From positions 1,759,001 to 1,823,000 of the forward strand of contig NZ_AP018560.1 in assembly GCF_003967035.1 (NCBI RefSeq): a stretch of 64,000 nt of DNA, in the 5' to 3' direction. How positions within the stretch are numbered: the first letter of the stretch is position 1; each line of letters starts with the position of its first letter. A model generated the notes under the pieces. It searched no databases, was not told the DNA's origin, and saw nothing but the letters and a program-made list of their open reading frames with translations. Position numbers and translations under genes: made by a program. Of this stretch, positions 46,114 to 58,623 are shown piece by piece. This DNA comes from Aerosticca soli. Its GTDB lineage: Bacteria; Pseudomonadota; Gammaproteobacteria; Xanthomonadales; Rhodanobacteraceae.

Positions 46114-48501
46114 TCAACCTCGCCATTTCGCCCCGCATGCCGCCTCCAGCGCCGACACCGCCTCGCGCACCCAGCGGTCGGCCTCCTCGTCGGTTAGCGT
46201 GCGCGATGCATCCTGCAAAATCAAGCCCATAGCGAGGCTCTTGGCGCCTGCCTCGATGCCCTGGCCGCTGTAGCGATCGAACAGGCGCAGCTCGACGAGG
46301 ACCGGTCCCAGCCGTTCGCGCAGGGCCTGTTCGACCTTGGCCCAGGGCACCGCTTCGGGCAATTCCACGGCGATGTCGCGACGAATCTGCGGGAAGCGTG
46401 GCACCGGGCGTGCCTGCGGCAGACGATGCGCCAGCAGCGGCGCCACCGCCACTTCCAGCACGTACACCTCGGCGCCGAGATCGAGCACGCGCAGAAGCTG
46501 CGGATGCAAGGCGCCCAGATGCCCCACGACCACGCCCTCATGCAGGATGCGCGCACTGCGGCCGGGATGCAGCCAGGGCGGCAGCGCCTCGGCATCGACC
46601 GTCCAGCGGGCCGGCTCGCCGGTCCAGGCGACGAGGGCGTCGAGCTCGCCTTTGAGATCATAAAAATCGCATGCCCGCTTGGGCTCGCCCCATTGCTCGG
46701 CATGCGCCGGGCCGAAGACAGCCAGCGCCAGGGCGGGCGTCTCGATCGGCGGCTCGCCGGACTTGCCTTGAGCGAACACGCGCGCCAGCTCGAACAGGCG
46801 GACGCGGTCCTGCTGGCGCGCGCGATTGTGTCGCAAGGCCTCGACCAGCCCGGGCAGCAGTGACGGGCGCATGACCGCAAGATCCGCCGACAAGGGGTTG
46901 GCGAGAGTCACCAGGTCATGCCTGAAGCCCCAGTGCGCGAGCAGCTCGGCGGAGACGAAGGCGAGATTGATCGCCTCGTGATAATCGCGTGCCGCCAGTT
47001 GCTCGCGCAGCGCCAGTTCGCTGATGCGCGTTTCGGGCTCGATGGCCAGGCGCAACGCACCGGCCGGCGTGCGCACCGGAATCCGGTCGTAGCCATGGAT
47101 GCGCGCCACTTCCTCGATCAGGTCTTCCTCGCGTTCGATGTCGAAGCGCCGGCTCGGGGCAGTGACCTGCCATCCCGCGGTGTCCGGCTCGATACGCATG
47201 CCCAGCGCCGTCAGGATGCGCACGACCTCGGCATCGTCCAGATGGATGCCGAGCAGGCGCACGAGGCGATCCCGGCGCAAGCGGATCGGCCGAGGCGACG
47301 GCAGATCACCGGGACGCTCCGCCCGGCTCACCGGTCCGGCGCGGCCACCGGCAATGGCGAGCAGCAGTTCGGTGGCGCGTTCCAGCGCACGCTCCGGCAG
47401 CACCGGATCGACCCCGCGCTCGAAGCGATGCGAAGCCTCGGTATGCAAGCCGAGCCGCCGCGCCCGCCCCATGATCGCCGCGGGCGCGAAATGGGCTGCT
47501 TCCAGAAACACGTCGCGTGTCGCCGCGGTGACGCGCGAGTCCAGCCCGCCCATCACCCCGGCGACCGCCAGCGGGCGGGTCTCATCCGCGATCAACAGGA
47601 AGTCCGACTCCAGCCTGACCTCGCTGCCGTCGAGCAATGTCAGCATCTCGCCCGCGCGGGCATGACGCACCACGATGTCGCCGTGCAGCGTGTCGTTGTC
47701 GAAGGCATGCAGCGGCTGGCCGAGCTCCAGCATCACGTAGTTGGTGACGTCGACCACCGCGCTGATCGGCCGCAGTCCCGAGCGGCGCAGCCGTTCGGCC
47801 ATCCAGACCGGCGTGGGGGCGGCGGCGTCGATACCCTCGACGAGGCGGCCGAGATAGCGTGGCGCATCGGCGCCAGCCTCCAGACGGATGCGGCGGCCAG
47901 CCTGGCCGCTCACCGTCACCTGAGTCTGCGCCGGCTCTTTCACCCGGCAGCCAAAGAGCGCGGCCACGTCGAAGGCGATGCCATACAGGCTCAGGCAGTC
48001 GGCGCGGTTGGGTGTGAGGCTGACCTCGAACACCGCGTCGGGCAGGTCCAGATAACTCGTGAGCGGCTGGCCGACCGGCGCATCGGGCGGCAGCTCCATC
48101 AATCCGGAAGCATCCTCGTCCAGCCCGAGTTCCTTGGCCGAACACAGCATGCCGGCCGACGCCACGCCGCGCAGTTTGGCCGTCTTGATGACGATGCCAC
48201 CGGGCAACACGGCACCGACCTTGGCCAGGGGCGCCTTCAGCCCGGATCGCGCGTTCGGCGCTCCGCAGACGATGGTCAGCGGTGCCTCGAGCCCCGCATC
48301 CACCGTGCAAATGCGCAGGCGATCGGCTTCGGGATGCGGTTCGGCGGAAAGAATCAGGCCCACCACCACGCCTTCCAGCGACGCACCGATCGGCGTCACT
48401 TCCTCCACCTCCAGCCCTGCCATGGTGAGTGCACGGGCCAGGCTGTCGCGATCGACCGGAACATCGACCAGCGTGCGCAGCCAGTTCTCGGAAAATTTCA
48501 T
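46114..48501 (-). CDS. pheT: Phenylalanyl-tRNA synthetase beta subunit
   Basis: The 795-residue subunit has the same length as Escherichia coli PheT. Domains in order are: a tRNA-binding OB-fold domain (about residues 39-150, [20 protein letters not shown] and ICGAPN-like segment), the B3/B4 editing domain with [14 protein letters not shown] (about 270), B5, the core domain and a C-terminal FDX-ACB anticodon-binding domain ([13 protein letters not shown] onwards). It forms the alpha2-beta2 enzyme with PheS. The ATG at 48501 lies about 100 bases after pheS; the frame continues upstream without similarity. Confidence 0.97.
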   Translation of the reverse strand: MKFSENWLRTLVDVPVDRDSLARALTMAGLEVEEVTPIGASLEGVVVGLILSAEPHPEADRLRICTVDAGLEAPLTIVCGAPNARSGLKAPLAKVGAVLPGGIVIKTAKLRGVASAGMLCSAKELGLDEDASGLMELPPDAPVGQPLTSYLDLPDAVFEVSLTPNRADCLSLYGIAFDVAALFGCRVKEPAQTQVTVSGQAGRRIRLEAGADAPRYLGRLVEGIDAAAPTPVWMAERLRRSGLRPISAVVDVTNYVMLELGQPLHAFDNDTLHGDIVVRHARAGEMLTLLDGSEVRLESDFLLIADETRPLAVAGVMGGLDSRVTAATRDVFLEAAHFAPAAIMGRARRLGLHTEASHRFERGVDPVLPERALERATELLLAIAGGRAGPVSRAERPGDLPSPRPIRLRRDRLVRLLGIHLDDAEVVRILTALGMRIEPDTAGWQVTAPSRRFDIEREEDLIEEVARIHGYDRIPVRTPAGALRLAIEPETRISELALREQLAARDYHEAINLAFVSAELLAHWGFRHDLVTLANPLSADLAVMRPSLLPGLVEALRHNRARQQDRVRLFELARVFAQGKSGEPPIETPALALAVFGPAHAEQWGEPKRACDFYDLKGELDALVAWTGEPARWTVDAEALPPWLHPGRSARILHEGVVVGHLGALHPQLLRVLDLGAEVYVLEVAVAPLLAHRLPQARPVPRFPQIRRDIAVELPEAVPWAKVEQALRERLGPVLVELRLFDRYSGQGIEAGAKSLAMGLILQDASRTLTDEEADRWVREAVSALEAACGAKWRG

Positions 48502-48599
48502 GGCTTTGAAGTCCAGAAAATCGGAATGGGGAAATCGGCCGGGGAAAACCCGGAAAACGGCAAGCCAAGGCACGCCTTGCGCGCCCGGCTTGCGCTTTT

Positions 48600-49673
<1,074 letters not shown>

Positions 49674-49716
49674 TCAACCCAGGTAGGCGCGAGCGCCCCC
49701 TGGGCTTGCACACAAA

Positions 49717-50076
49717 TCACGCCGCCAGGCTGGCCTTGGCCTTTTCGGCGATCGCGCCGAATGCCTGGATGTCGTGCACGGCAAGATCCGCCAGCACCTT
49801 GCGATCGACCGCGATGCCGGCCTTGGCCAGACCATTGATCAGTCGGCTGTAGGACAGCCCGAACTGACGCGCGGCCGCGTTGATGCGCACGATCCACAGG
49901 GCGCGGAACTGGCGTTTCTTCTGCTTGCGGCCGATGTAGGCGTACTGGCCGGCCTTGATGACGGCCTGGTTGGCGACGCGGAAAACCTTGCGGCGGGCGT
50001 TGTAGTAGCCCTTCGCGCGACCGATGATCTTCTTGTGACGACGACGGGCGGTGACGCCACGCTTGACACGAGCCAT
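49717..50076 (-). CDS. rplT: 50S ribosomal protein L20
   Basis: The 119-residue protein is a standard bL20: a basic N-terminal extension ([54 protein letters not shown]) that threads into 23S rRNA, then a globular helical part with [24 protein letters not shown]. It binds early in 50S assembly. In Escherichia coli L20 also represses translation of rpmI-rplT. The gene follows rpmI by 18 bases. Confidence 0.98.
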   Translation of the reverse strand: MARVKRGVTARRRHKKIIGRAKGYYNARRKVFRVANQAVIKAGQYAYIGRKQKKRQFRALWIVRINAAARQFGLSYSRLINGLAKAGIAVDRKVLADLAVHDIQAFGAIAEKAKASLAA

Positions 50077-50094
50077 GGTGTGATCCTCCTCGCC

Positions 50095-50292
50095 TTACAG
50101 GTACGGCAGCATGCGCGCCACGGCCTTGGTGTCGCAGGCCTTGACGTAATTGGTGGCGCGCAGGTTGCGCTTACGCTTGGTCGACTTCTTGGTCAGGATG
50201 TGCGACTTGAAGGCGTGACCGGCCTTGAACTTGCCGGAGGCGGTCTTGCGGAAGCGCTTGGCCGCCGCGCGGTTGGTCTTGATCTTGGGCAT
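50095..50292 (-). CDS. rpmI: 50S ribosomal protein L35
   Basis: The 65-residue bL35 shows the whole family sequence: [24 protein letters not shown], then [15 protein letters not shown] and the C-terminal [10 protein letters not shown]. It is the small basic 50S protein that accompanies L20, and it is the first gene of the rpmI-rplT pair. A 226-base leader separates it from infC, with a possible internal promoter. Confidence 0.98.
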   Translation of the reverse strand: MPKIKTNRAAAKRFRKTASGKFKAGHAFKSHILTKKSTKRKRNLRATNYVKACDTKAVARMLPYL

Positions 50293-50404
50293 GGGAATGC
50301 TCCGTATCCAGGCGAAAACTCAAGCCGGCGACAGCCTTATCGCAAGCTGCGCTTTCCATCCTGCCGGCATCGATAGCGACCCATCCTCGCGGGTCGAACT
50401 GACA

Positions 50405-50410
50405 ATTATA
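50405..50410 (-). promoter_or_regulatory. Possible -10 of an internal rpmI-rplT promoter
   Basis: A perfect minus-strand TATAAT, preceded by CCCCT, lies 113 bases upstream of rpmI inside the infC-rpmI gap. The -35 region is poor (GGTGCA or TGGTGC at 17-18 bases), so it is only a candidate. A start here would give a leader of roughly 100 bases, long enough for an L20-binding structure. Confidence 0.35.
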
Positions 50411-50499
50411 AGGGGCAAAGCGGACACTGCACCAGTCCCGGCCCATCTTTTAGGTGTGCATCCCCACCGGCGCCCGCCTGCCGCCGCGAGCGCCAAGCG

Positions 50500-50523
50500 A
50501 ATGACCCGCCGCGGCGGGTCATT
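50500..50523. repeat. 24-base perfect palindrome spanning the infC stop codon
   Basis: The arm AATGACCCGCCG is followed immediately by its exact reverse complement, so the sequence is fully palindromic; the infC stop codon (50519-50521) lies inside the right arm. As RNA it forms a stem with a minimal loop. There is no T-run, so it may be a pause, a 3' end protector or a weak terminator. Confidence 0.6.
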
Positions 50524-51043
50524 TCTTCTTCGGCGCGACCATCATCACCATCTGGCGACCTTCCAGGCGCGGATAGGACTCGATCACGCCATGCTCGGCG
50601 ATGTCGCCCTGGATCTTGGCGGCGAGATTCTGGCCGAGTTCCTGATGCGACATCTCGCGACCGCGGAAGCGGATGGTGACCTTGACCTTGTCGCCTTCCT
50701 CGAGGAAGCGAAGCATGTTGCGCAGCTTGATCTGGTAGTCGCCGATGTCGGTGACCGGGCGGAATTTGACTTCCTTGATCTCGATCTGCTTCTGCTTCTT
50801 CTTGGCGGCCTGGGCCTTCTTCTGGGCCTCGAACTTGAACTTGCCGTAATCCATGATCCGGCAGACCGGCGGGTCGCCGTTGGGCTGGATCTCGACCAGG
50901 TCGAGACCGAGATCGGCGGCGGCGCGCAATGCGTCGTCGCGGGACATGATGCCGAGCTGTTCCGATTCCGGCCCGATCACGCGTACCCGCGGCACGCGGA
51001 TTTCATGGTTGCGGCGATTGCCCTTGGTGTCGGTGGTGGCGAT
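50519..51043 (-). CDS. infC: Translation initiation factor IF-3
   Basis: The product of 174 residues has the IF3 N-domain (NHEIRVPRVRVIGPESEQLGIMSRDDALRAA and PPVCRIMDYGKFKFE), a lysine-rich linker (QKKAQAAKKKQKQIEIKEVKFRP) and the C-domain (RFLEEGDKVKVTIRFRGREMSH, ending MVMMVAPKKK). It binds the 30S subunit and rejects non-AUG starts. I place the start at an ATC codon at 51043, eight bases after a perfect GGAGG. The only other near start, a TTG at 51058, overlaps that ribosome site. Rare start codons are a known feature of infC and allow IF3 to repress its own translation. It lies 47 bases after thrS. Confidence 0.93.
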   Translation of the reverse strand: MATTDTKGNRRNHEIRVPRVRVIGPESEQLGIMSRDDALRAAADLGLDLVEIQPNGDPPVCRIMDYGKFKFEAQKKAQAAKKKQKQIEIKEVKFRPVTDIGDYQIKLRNMLRFLEEGDKVKVTIRFRGREMSHQELGQNLAAKIQGDIAEHGVIESYPRLEGRQMVMMVAPKKK

Positions 51044-51056
51044 ACCCCTATCCTCC
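51041..51056 (-). promoter_or_regulatory. infC ribosome site with ATC start codon
   Basis: On the minus strand GGAGG (51056-51052) is followed by eight bases and ATC (51043-51041). Spacing is ideal for initiation at ATC, and no ATG or GTG occurs nearby in frame. Non-canonical starts in infC are the basis of IF3 autoregulation. Confidence 0.8.
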
Positions 51057-51090
51057 AAAAATGCTGCGTTTTGAGCCGAAAGCGCCGTTT

Positions 51091-52992
51091 CTAACGTCGC
51101 GCCTCGGCCGCCAGGCGGTCGACGAACACCTTCAAGGGCAGGCTGCCCAAGTCCTCGCCGGCACGCGTACGCACGGAAACCGCCCCCGCCTCCTTCTCGC
51201 GATCACCGACGATCAGCAGGTAAGGGATTTTCTGCAGCGTATGTTCGCGGATTTTATAGCCGACCTTTTCGTTGCGCAAATCAGCCTGGACGCGGAAGCC
51301 TTGGTCCACAAGGGTTTGCGCCACGTGCCGCACGTAATCGGTCTGCGCGTCGGTGATCGAGAACACCATCGCCTGCACGGGCGCGAGCCAGACCGGCAGG
51401 CTGCCGGCGTAATGCTCGATGAGGATGCCGATGAAGCGCTCCATCGAACCGACGATGGCCCGGTGCAGCATGACCGGGTGACGACGCTGGGAATGCTCGT
51501 CCACATACTCGGCGCCGAGCCGCTCGGGCATCATGAAGTCCACCTGCATGGTGCCGACCTGCCAGGCGCGGCCGATCGAATCCTTCATGTGGTATTCGAT
51601 CTTGGGCCCGTAGAAGGCGCCCTCGCCCGGCAGCTCCTGCCACTGCACGCCGGCACTGGCCAAGGCGCCGCGCAGCGCGGCCTCGGCGCGGTCCCACACT
51701 TCGTCCGAACCGATGCGCTTGTCCGGCCGCAGGGCGATCTTGAGCGCGATGTCGTCGAAGCCGAAGTCGGCGTAGACCTGCATGGCCTGGCGATGGAAGG
51801 CGGTGACCTCGCCCTCGATCTGCTCGGGCATGCAGAACACGTGGCCATCGTCCTGGGTGAAGGCGCGTACGCGCATCAGGCCGTGCAGCGCGCCGGAGGG
51901 CTCGTTGCGATGACATGCACCGAATTCGCCGTAGCGGATCGGCAGGTCGCGATAGCTGTGCAACCCGGCATTGTAGACCTGCACGTGTCCCGGACAGTTC
52001 ATCGGCTTGAGCGCGTAAGTGCGCTTTTCCGACTCGGTGAAGAACATGTTCTCGGCGTAGTTGTCCCAATGCCCGGACCGCTTCCACAGCGAGACGTCGA
52101 GCACCTGCGGGCAGCGCACTTCCTGGTAGCCGCTCTTTTTGTATACGCCGCGCATGTACTGCTCGACCTGCTGCCAGATCGCCCAGCCCTTCGGGTGCCA
52201 GAACACCATGCCCGGGCCTTCTTCCTGCTGGTGGAAGAGATCGAGCTGCTTGCCGAGCTTGCGATGGTCGCGCTTCTCGGCCTCCTCCAGCTGATGCAGG
52301 TAGGCCTTGAGCTCTTTCTCGTTGCGCCAGGCCGTGCCGTAGATGCGCGAAAGCATCGCGTTGTTGGCATCGCCGCGCCAATAGGCGCCGGCCACCTTCA
52401 TCAGCTTGAAGGCACGCAGCAGCCCGGTGTTGGGCACGTGCGTGCCGCGGCAGAGATCGGTGAACTCGCCCTGGGTATAGAGCGAGAGCTCCTCGCCTGG
52501 CGGGATGGAGGCGATGATCTCGGCCTTGTAGTGCTCGCCGATCCCGCGGAAGAAATCGATCGCCTGTTCGCGCGACAGCACCCGCCGGGTGACCGGCAGC
52601 GCCTCCTCGACGAGGCGGTGCATTTCCTCCTCGATGCGCGGCAGATCCTCCTGCGTGAAGGGGCGTTCATAGGCGAAGTCGTAGTAGAAGCCGTTCTCGA
52701 TCACCGGCCCGATGGTGACCTGCGCCGTGGGGAACAGCCTCTTGACCGCCTGGGCAAGGAGATGCGCGGTGGAGTGGCGCAGGATGTCCAGCGCCTCGGG
52801 ACTTTTGTCGGTGATGATCTCGACGCGGGCATCGCGGTCGATGACATAACTGGTGTCGACCAGTCGGCCATCCACCTTGCCGGCCAGGGCCGCCTTGGCA
52901 AGACCCGCGCCGATGGAGGCGGCCACTTCCTGCACCGTCACCGGAGATGCAAAGCTCTTCTTGCTGCCGTCGGGCAATGTGATTTCGATCAT
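51091..52992 (-). CDS. thrS: Threonyl-tRNA synthetase
   Basis: The 633-residue class II synthetase has an N-terminal TGS domain ([27 protein letters not shown]), the editing domain with the [16 protein letters not shown] histidine motif near residue 75, and a catalytic core with zinc ligands in [10 protein letters not shown], the histidine of [11 protein letters not shown]-type motif 2 region and [10 protein letters not shown]. The C-terminal anticodon-binding domain runs from [19 protein letters not shown]. It is the first gene of thrS-infC-rpmI-rplT-pheST. In Escherichia coli ThrRS represses its own mRNA by binding a tRNA-like leader; about 200 bases are available here upstream, but I could not confirm such a structure. 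Confidence 0.97.
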   Translation of the reverse strand: MIEITLPDGSKKSFASPVTVQEVAASIGAGLAKAALAGKVDGRLVDTSYVIDRDARVEIITDKSPEALDILRHSTAHLLAQAVKRLFPTAQVTIGPVIENGFYYDFAYERPFTQEDLPRIEEEMHRLVEEALPVTRRVLSREQAIDFFRGIGEHYKAEIIASIPPGEELSLYTQGEFTDLCRGTHVPNTGLLRAFKLMKVAGAYWRGDANNAMLSRIYGTAWRNEKELKAYLHQLEEAEKRDHRKLGKQLDLFHQQEEGPGMVFWHPKGWAIWQQVEQYMRGVYKKSGYQEVRCPQVLDVSLWKRSGHWDNYAENMFFTESEKRTYALKPMNCPGHVQVYNAGLHSYRDLPIRYGEFGACHRNEPSGALHGLMRVRAFTQDDGHVFCMPEQIEGEVTAFHRQAMQVYADFGFDDIALKIALRPDKRIGSDEVWDRAEAALRGALASAGVQWQELPGEGAFYGPKIEYHMKDSIGRAWQVGTMQVDFMMPERLGAEYVDEHSQRRHPVMLHRAIVGSMERFIGILIEHYAGSLPVWLAPVQAMVFSITDAQTDYVRHVAQTLVDQGFRVQADLRNEKVGYKIREHTLQKIPYLLIVGDREKEAGAVSVRTRAGEDLGSLPLKVFVDRLAAEARR

Positions 52993-53189
52993 GGACCCAT
53001 GCGGCGGGGCAACCGGCCCCGCTCCTCGAAGCTTGAAAGAAACGGCAGGACGGCCTTCGACGAGCCCGATGCGGTTTCGGGCGGTCTCCCCTCAAGGGGA
53101 AGCCTGCCGGGAAGCGCTCAGTTTAGCCCAGGCCGGAGCCGCCCACGTGACCGGCGGCGGATAAAATCCAAGCTTTTGGAGAGTGTCCG

Positions 53190-54197
53190 ATGCGCATCCT
53201 CGTCACCGGCACCGCCGGCTTCATCGGCGCCGCACTTGCCAGGCGTCTGCTCGACCGTGGCGATGAAGTGCTCGGCATCGACAACCACAACGACTACTAC
53301 GACCCGGCACTGAAGGAAGCCCGGCTCGCCGGCTTTGCCGCGCATCCGCGCTACACCCACGTGCGCTCGGACGTCGCCGATGCGGCCGCGCTCGAGCGTG
53401 CCTTCGCCGCGTTCCGTCCACAACGCGTGGTGCACCTGGCCGCGCAGGCCGGCGTGCGTTATTCGCTGAAACACCCGCAGGCCTATGTGCAGAGCAATCT
53501 GGTCGGCTTCGGCAACGTGCTGGAAACCTGCCGGCACGGCGCGGTCGAACATCTGGTGTATGCCTCGTCGAGTTCGGTGTACGGCGCCAACCGCAAGCTG
53601 CCTTTTGCCGTGGAGGATCCGGTTGATCATCCGGTGAGCCTGTACGCGGCGACCAAGAAAGCCAACGAGCTGATGGCCCACAGCTATAGCCATCTATACG
53701 GCCTGCCGACCACGGGCCTGCGCTTCTTCACCGTGTACGGCCCCTGGGGACGACCGGACATGTCGCCGATGCTGTTCGCCGACCGCATCCGTCGCGGCGA
53801 GCCGATCGAGGTCTACAACTATGGCCATCACCGGCGCGACTTCACCTATATCGACGACATCGTCGAAGGCGTGATCCGCACGCTCGATCACATCGCCCGG
53901 CCCGATCCGGCCTACGACGCCGAACGGCCGAATCCCGGCAGCTCGAGCGCGCCGTATCGGGTCTACAACATCGGCAACGACCGGCCGGTCGAACTGCTCT
54001 ATTTCATCGAACTGCTGGAGCGCGGGCTCGGTCGCACGGTGGAAAAACGCCTGCTGCCGATGCAGCCGGGCGACGTGCCGGACACCTGGGCCGACGTGTC
54101 GGCCCTGCGACGCGAGGTCGGTTACGCACCGAACACCTCGATCGAAGAGGGTGTGGCACGCTTCATCGCCTGGTATCGCGACTACACCGGGCGGTGA
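53190..54197 (+). CDS. NAD-dependent sugar-nucleotide epimerase (UDP-glucuronate 4-epimerase type)
   Basis: The 335-residue short-chain dehydrogenase starts with the NAD-binding loop VTGTAGFIGAALARRL and has the DNHNDYYDPALKEARL segment typical of UDP-glucuronate 4-epimerases (LspL/CapI group). The catalytic SSSSVYG serine and the YAATKKANE tyrosine-lysine pair follow, then LRFFTVYGPWGRPDM. It would supply UDP-galacturonate for capsule, LPS or exopolysaccharide. No glycosyltransferase gene is adjacent, so the destination is unknown. A GGAGAG ribosome site precedes the ATG; the gene is divergent from thrS. Confidence 0.9.
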   Translation: MRILVTGTAGFIGAALARRLLDRGDEVLGIDNHNDYYDPALKEARLAGFAAHPRYTHVRSDVADAAALERAFAAFRPQRVVHLAAQAGVRYSLKHPQAYVQSNLVGFGNVLETCRHGAVEHLVYASSSSVYGANRKLPFAVEDPVDHPVSLYAATKKANELMAHSYSHLYGLPTTGLRFFTVYGPWGRPDMSPMLFADRIRRGEPIEVYNYGHHRRDFTYIDDIVEGVIRTLDHIARPDPAYDAERPNPGSSSAPYRVYNIGNDRPVELLYFIELLERGLGRTVEKRLLPMQPGDVPDTWADVSALRREVGYAPNTSIEEGVARFIAWYRDYTGR

Positions 54198-54213
54198 AGT
54201 CGCCTCGCGAAAA

Positions 54214-54669
54214 TCAGAAAGGCTTGGCCAGCACCAGATAGACCACGCCAAGCAGCAGCAGCACCGGTAGTTCGTTGAAGCCACGCAAGGCGCGCGCCGA
54301 GGGCAGCGCGTCGCCGCGCGCATGCCGCTTGAGCATGCGCCCCGTCCAGATGAAATGGATTAGCATCAGCACGACCAGCGTCAACTTGGCATCGATCCAG
54401 TGCCGACCGGCAACGACGTCGGGCAATGGTCCAGACGACAGGGCACGCGGCCCCAGCCACAAGACCAGGCCGAACAGGAAGGCGATCCCGAACATGATGT
54501 GCCCGAAGCGGTAGAGACGCCGCCCCATCAGCACCAGGCGTTCACGGACCGCTGCAGGTTCGCCGGCCGCCTCGGCAAGATTGACCAGGATCCTGGGCAG
54601 ATAGAACACCGCCGCCATCCAGGCGATGACGAACACGAGATGGAAGCTCTTGAGCCACAAATACAACAT
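54214..54669 (-). CDS. hemJ: Protoporphyrinogen oxidase HemJ
   Basis: The 151-residue membrane protein has four hydrophobic helices and the UPF0093/HemJ pattern: YLWLKSFHLVFVIAWMAAVFYLPRILV at the start, RRLYRFGHIMFGIAFLFGLVLWL, HWIDAKLTLVVLMLIHFIWTGRMLKRHARG and RGFNELPVLLLLGVVYLVLAKPF at the end. Conserved histidines in helices 1 and 3 are heme-ligand candidates. HemJ oxidises protoporphyrinogen IX to protoporphyrin IX in heme synthesis in many proteobacteria without HemG. The ATG at 54669 has AAGG eight bases upstream; an in-frame GTG at 54678 is less likely. It converges on the epimerase gene. Confidence 0.9.
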   Translation of the reverse strand: MLYLWLKSFHLVFVIAWMAAVFYLPRILVNLAEAAGEPAAVRERLVLMGRRLYRFGHIMFGIAFLFGLVLWLGPRALSSGPLPDVVAGRHWIDAKLTLVVLMLIHFIWTGRMLKRHARGDALPSARALRGFNELPVLLLLGVVYLVLAKPF

Positions 54670-54741
54670 CGCCGGCACCTTGCATGGAGGGTGCCGGCGA
54701 TTCTGGCAGCAAACCAGCCGTCGCAGCCAGTCCGTTCGGCC

Positions 54742-55575
54742 TTAGAAACGCGCCCGCAGGTAGAACGCCGGACCATCGGAATGGATGGCCAGCCGGGTCT
54801 TGGCGTTGTCGTAATCCTTGTTGAGATTCACCTGCGAGGCCGCGTACTCGAGCGCAAAGCCGACATTGGTCCAGGGGAACCATTCGACACCCAGGGATGC
54901 GTTCCAGATGTGGCCATTCAGATCGCCACCGTTCTTTTTGACCCCGGAAGCGTCGAAATACATGCGCCATTGGTCATTGAAGGCATGACGCCAACCGAGC
55001 GTCAACATGGGCGCCCACTCATGATCGCTGTAGCCCTCCGAGCCGGAAACGCTTTCACCGCCGGCAGAGGCGCTGGCCCGAAGCCTGAGATCGACCTTGT
55101 AATAGGCTGCACCCAGACCGACCCCGAACACATCGGAGTCGTGGCCAAACCACCACTTATAAGCGGCACTGCCGAAATTGTATTTCACCTTGCCCTTGAC
55201 CTTGGCGCCGACATCGGCGTCGACCAGCGGGATGTATTGATTCACGCTGCGGGTATTGTCGCGGTTGATCTGATAAAAGTCGAACGAAAACCCTTGGCTG
55301 TCGCCCAGCAGAAAATCCGCCCTGACGCGGGGATTGGTGCTGTGTTTATCGAGGCCGAGATCATCTTCTAAATTGACCTTGCCGCTCGCGCCGGCGTAAT
55401 CGCCGCGGCCACGCACGGACAAATCGGTGTCGTTGTTGGAATAATACCCACCCACCCAGAGACTGATCCGATCCAGCGCAGGCGATTTTTCGGCATGCAC
55501 ATTGGCACTGGCCAAGCCGCTCAAGGCCAAACCCACGGCCAGCGCAGACAGACGGCGGGGAAAATTGTTAAGCAT
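54742..55575 (-). CDS. Outer-membrane beta-barrel protein of unknown function
   Basis: The 277-residue product has a signal peptide ending near LASANVHA and alternating amphipathic strands throughout (ISLWVGGYYSN, DLSVRGRGDYAG, FSFDFYQINRDN, VKYNFGSAAYKWWFG, VFGVGLGAAYYKVDLRL). It closes with an aromatic-terminated strand PAFYLRARF, the beta-signal recognised by BamA. No passenger or plug domain is visible; I could not assign it to a porin family. The ATG at 55575 sits at the start of the signal peptide with GAGG ten bases upstream. The gene looks less GC-rich than its neighbours, suggesting different ancestry or relaxed codon choice. Confidence 0.82.
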   Translation of the reverse strand: MLNNFPRRLSALAVGLALSGLASANVHAEKSPALDRISLWVGGYYSNNDTDLSVRGRGDYAGASGKVNLEDDLGLDKHSTNPRVRADFLLGDSQGFSFDFYQINRDNTRSVNQYIPLVDADVGAKVKGKVKYNFGSAAYKWWFGHDSDVFGVGLGAAYYKVDLRLRASASAGGESVSGSEGYSDHEWAPMLTLGWRHAFNDQWRMYFDASGVKKNGGDLNGHIWNASLGVEWFPWTNVGFALEYAASQVNLNKDYDNAKTRLAIHSDGPAFYLRARF

Positions 55576-55707
55576 GGAAGAAAACCTCGTCGTGTTGTCG
55601 TGGACGGGGCGTACTATCACCATCGGAAGGTCATTCTTCCGTGAAGGAAGGCTTCTGAACCTGAATATCGCCTTGATGGCACGCTAAAGAAATCGCAATG
55701 GCGCATT

Positions 55708-55734
55708 AAAAAAAGCCGAGCGGATGGCTCGGCT
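55708..55734 (-). terminator. Rho-independent terminator of tRNA-Val
   Basis: On the minus strand AGCCGAGC, a five-base loop and GCTCGGCT (55734-55727 with 55721-55714) are followed by a run of Ts. Only the GGCTTT repeat and a few bases lie between it and the tRNA. Confidence 0.85.
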
Positions 55735-55760
55735 TTGGCTTTGGCTTTGGCTTTGGCTTT
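55731..55760. repeat. (GGCTTT)5 tandem hexamer repeat
   Basis: Five perfect copies of GGCTTT lie between the tRNA-Val terminator and the tRNA gene, ending in a partial GG. The first copy overlaps the terminator stem. It is outside any credible gene. Such hexamer runs can vary in copy number by slippage. Confidence 0.9.
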
Positions 55761-55769
55761 GGAAAGCGA

Positions 55770-55844
55770 TGGTGGGCGGTACAAGGATCGAACTTGTGAC
55801 CCCTTCCATGTCAAGGAAGTGCTCTACCGCTGAGCTAACCGCCC
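55770..55844 (-). tRNA. tRNA-Val (GAC)
   Basis: The 75-base gene includes the encoded CCA. Acceptor GGGCGGT/ACCGCCC with discriminator A, D-arm TAGCTCAGCGGTAGAGCA, anticodon loop TTGACAT (anticodon GAC) in stem CTTCC/GGAAG, and T-loop GTTCGATCC are all normal. Confidence 0.96.
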
Positions 55845-55877
55845 CACGCGCCCATCGATGATGTGCGCAAGCGGCGC

Positions 55878-55906
55878 AGTATACGGAAGCGCCCGTGCGG
55901 CGGCAA
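55878..55906 (-). promoter_or_regulatory. sigma70 promoter of tRNA-Val
   Basis: On the minus strand TTGCCG (55906-55901) is separated by exactly 17 bases from TATACT (55883-55878), 33 bases before the tRNA start. The -35 matches 4 of 6 consensus bases, the -10 matches 5 of 6. It lies in the 75-base gap after the uvrB stop. Confidence 0.7.
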
Positions 55907-55919
55907 CCCACACGGCGCG

Positions 55920-57944
<2,025 letters not shown>

Positions 57945-58092
57945 TCCGCGCAAGATGCGGGCCTGACCCCGCATTTGCAATGCCGGCGGCCCACGTCCCG
58001 TGTCGGTCCGGGATGACACCCATACCGCACCCGGCCGGCAGCCCGCCGGCGGCGGCTTGCCTAGCCTCTCCCTTGCGCAAGGGAGAATGGCC

Positions 58093-58623
58093 ATGAAGAC
58101 CAGACGGACGAAACCGCGTCGGCAGCGCGGACTCACCCTGATCGAGCAGTTGATGACGGTAGCGGTTCTCGCCGTGCTGGCCGGGCTCGGACTGCCCTCG
58201 TTCGTCGGCCTGCTCAGCCGGCACCGGCTGCAGACCAGCGGACTCGACTTGTTCGCCACCCTGCAATATGCCCGTGCCACCGCGATCACGCAGCGTCGGG
58301 CGGTGATCGTTTGCCCCACTGTGGACGCTCGACAATGCAGCAATGGCGTCGAGTGGACTACCGGCTGGCTGGTCGGCGCCGATCACGACCGTGACGGACA
58401 GATCGACGATGCGCCGCTGCGAAGCTCGTCCGGACATCCCGGACTTTTCATCCACGGCAGCAGCGGACGGCGCCTGGTCCGATTCCTGCCCGATGGCAGC
58501 GCCGCCGGCAGCAACCTCACCTTGTCGCTCTGCACGCACGATGGCCACAAGGCACTCAAAGTCATCGTCTCGAATGCAGGACGCGTCCGCATGGCGGATC
58601 AAGAGGGCAACACCTGCGGATGA
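58093..58623 (+). CDS. Type IV pilin-like minor pseudopilin (GspH/FimT)
   Basis: The 176-residue protein begins with a class III prepilin leader: a basic 13-residue leader ending RQRG, cleaved before [24 protein letters not shown]. Mature residue 5 is Glu, as required for N-methylation and assembly. The C-terminal part is a GspH/FimT domain with two cysteines near ARQCSN and two near LCTHD and NTCG. The ATG at 58093 has GGGAGA six bases upstream; one at 58087 is also possible. Minor pilins usually sit in pilV-W-X-Y1-E clusters, but here the gene stands alone between uvrB and tRNA-Asn. Confidence 0.88.
   Translation: MKTRRTKPRRQRGLTLIEQLMTVAVLAVLAGLGLPSFVGLLSRHRLQTSGLDLFATLQYARATAITQRRAVIVCPTVDARQCSNGVEWTTGWLVGADHDRDGQIDDAPLRSSSGHPGLFIHGSSGRRLVRFLPDGSAAGSNLTLSLCTHDGHKALKVIVSNAGRVRMADQEGNTCG

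Noticed and set aside
57945-58092. LexA box in front of uvrB
   Set aside because: No CTGT-N8-ACAG or TTAGTA-N6-TACTAA match was found. The 7-bp repeat ATGCGGG/CCCGCAT present there is not a LexA site.
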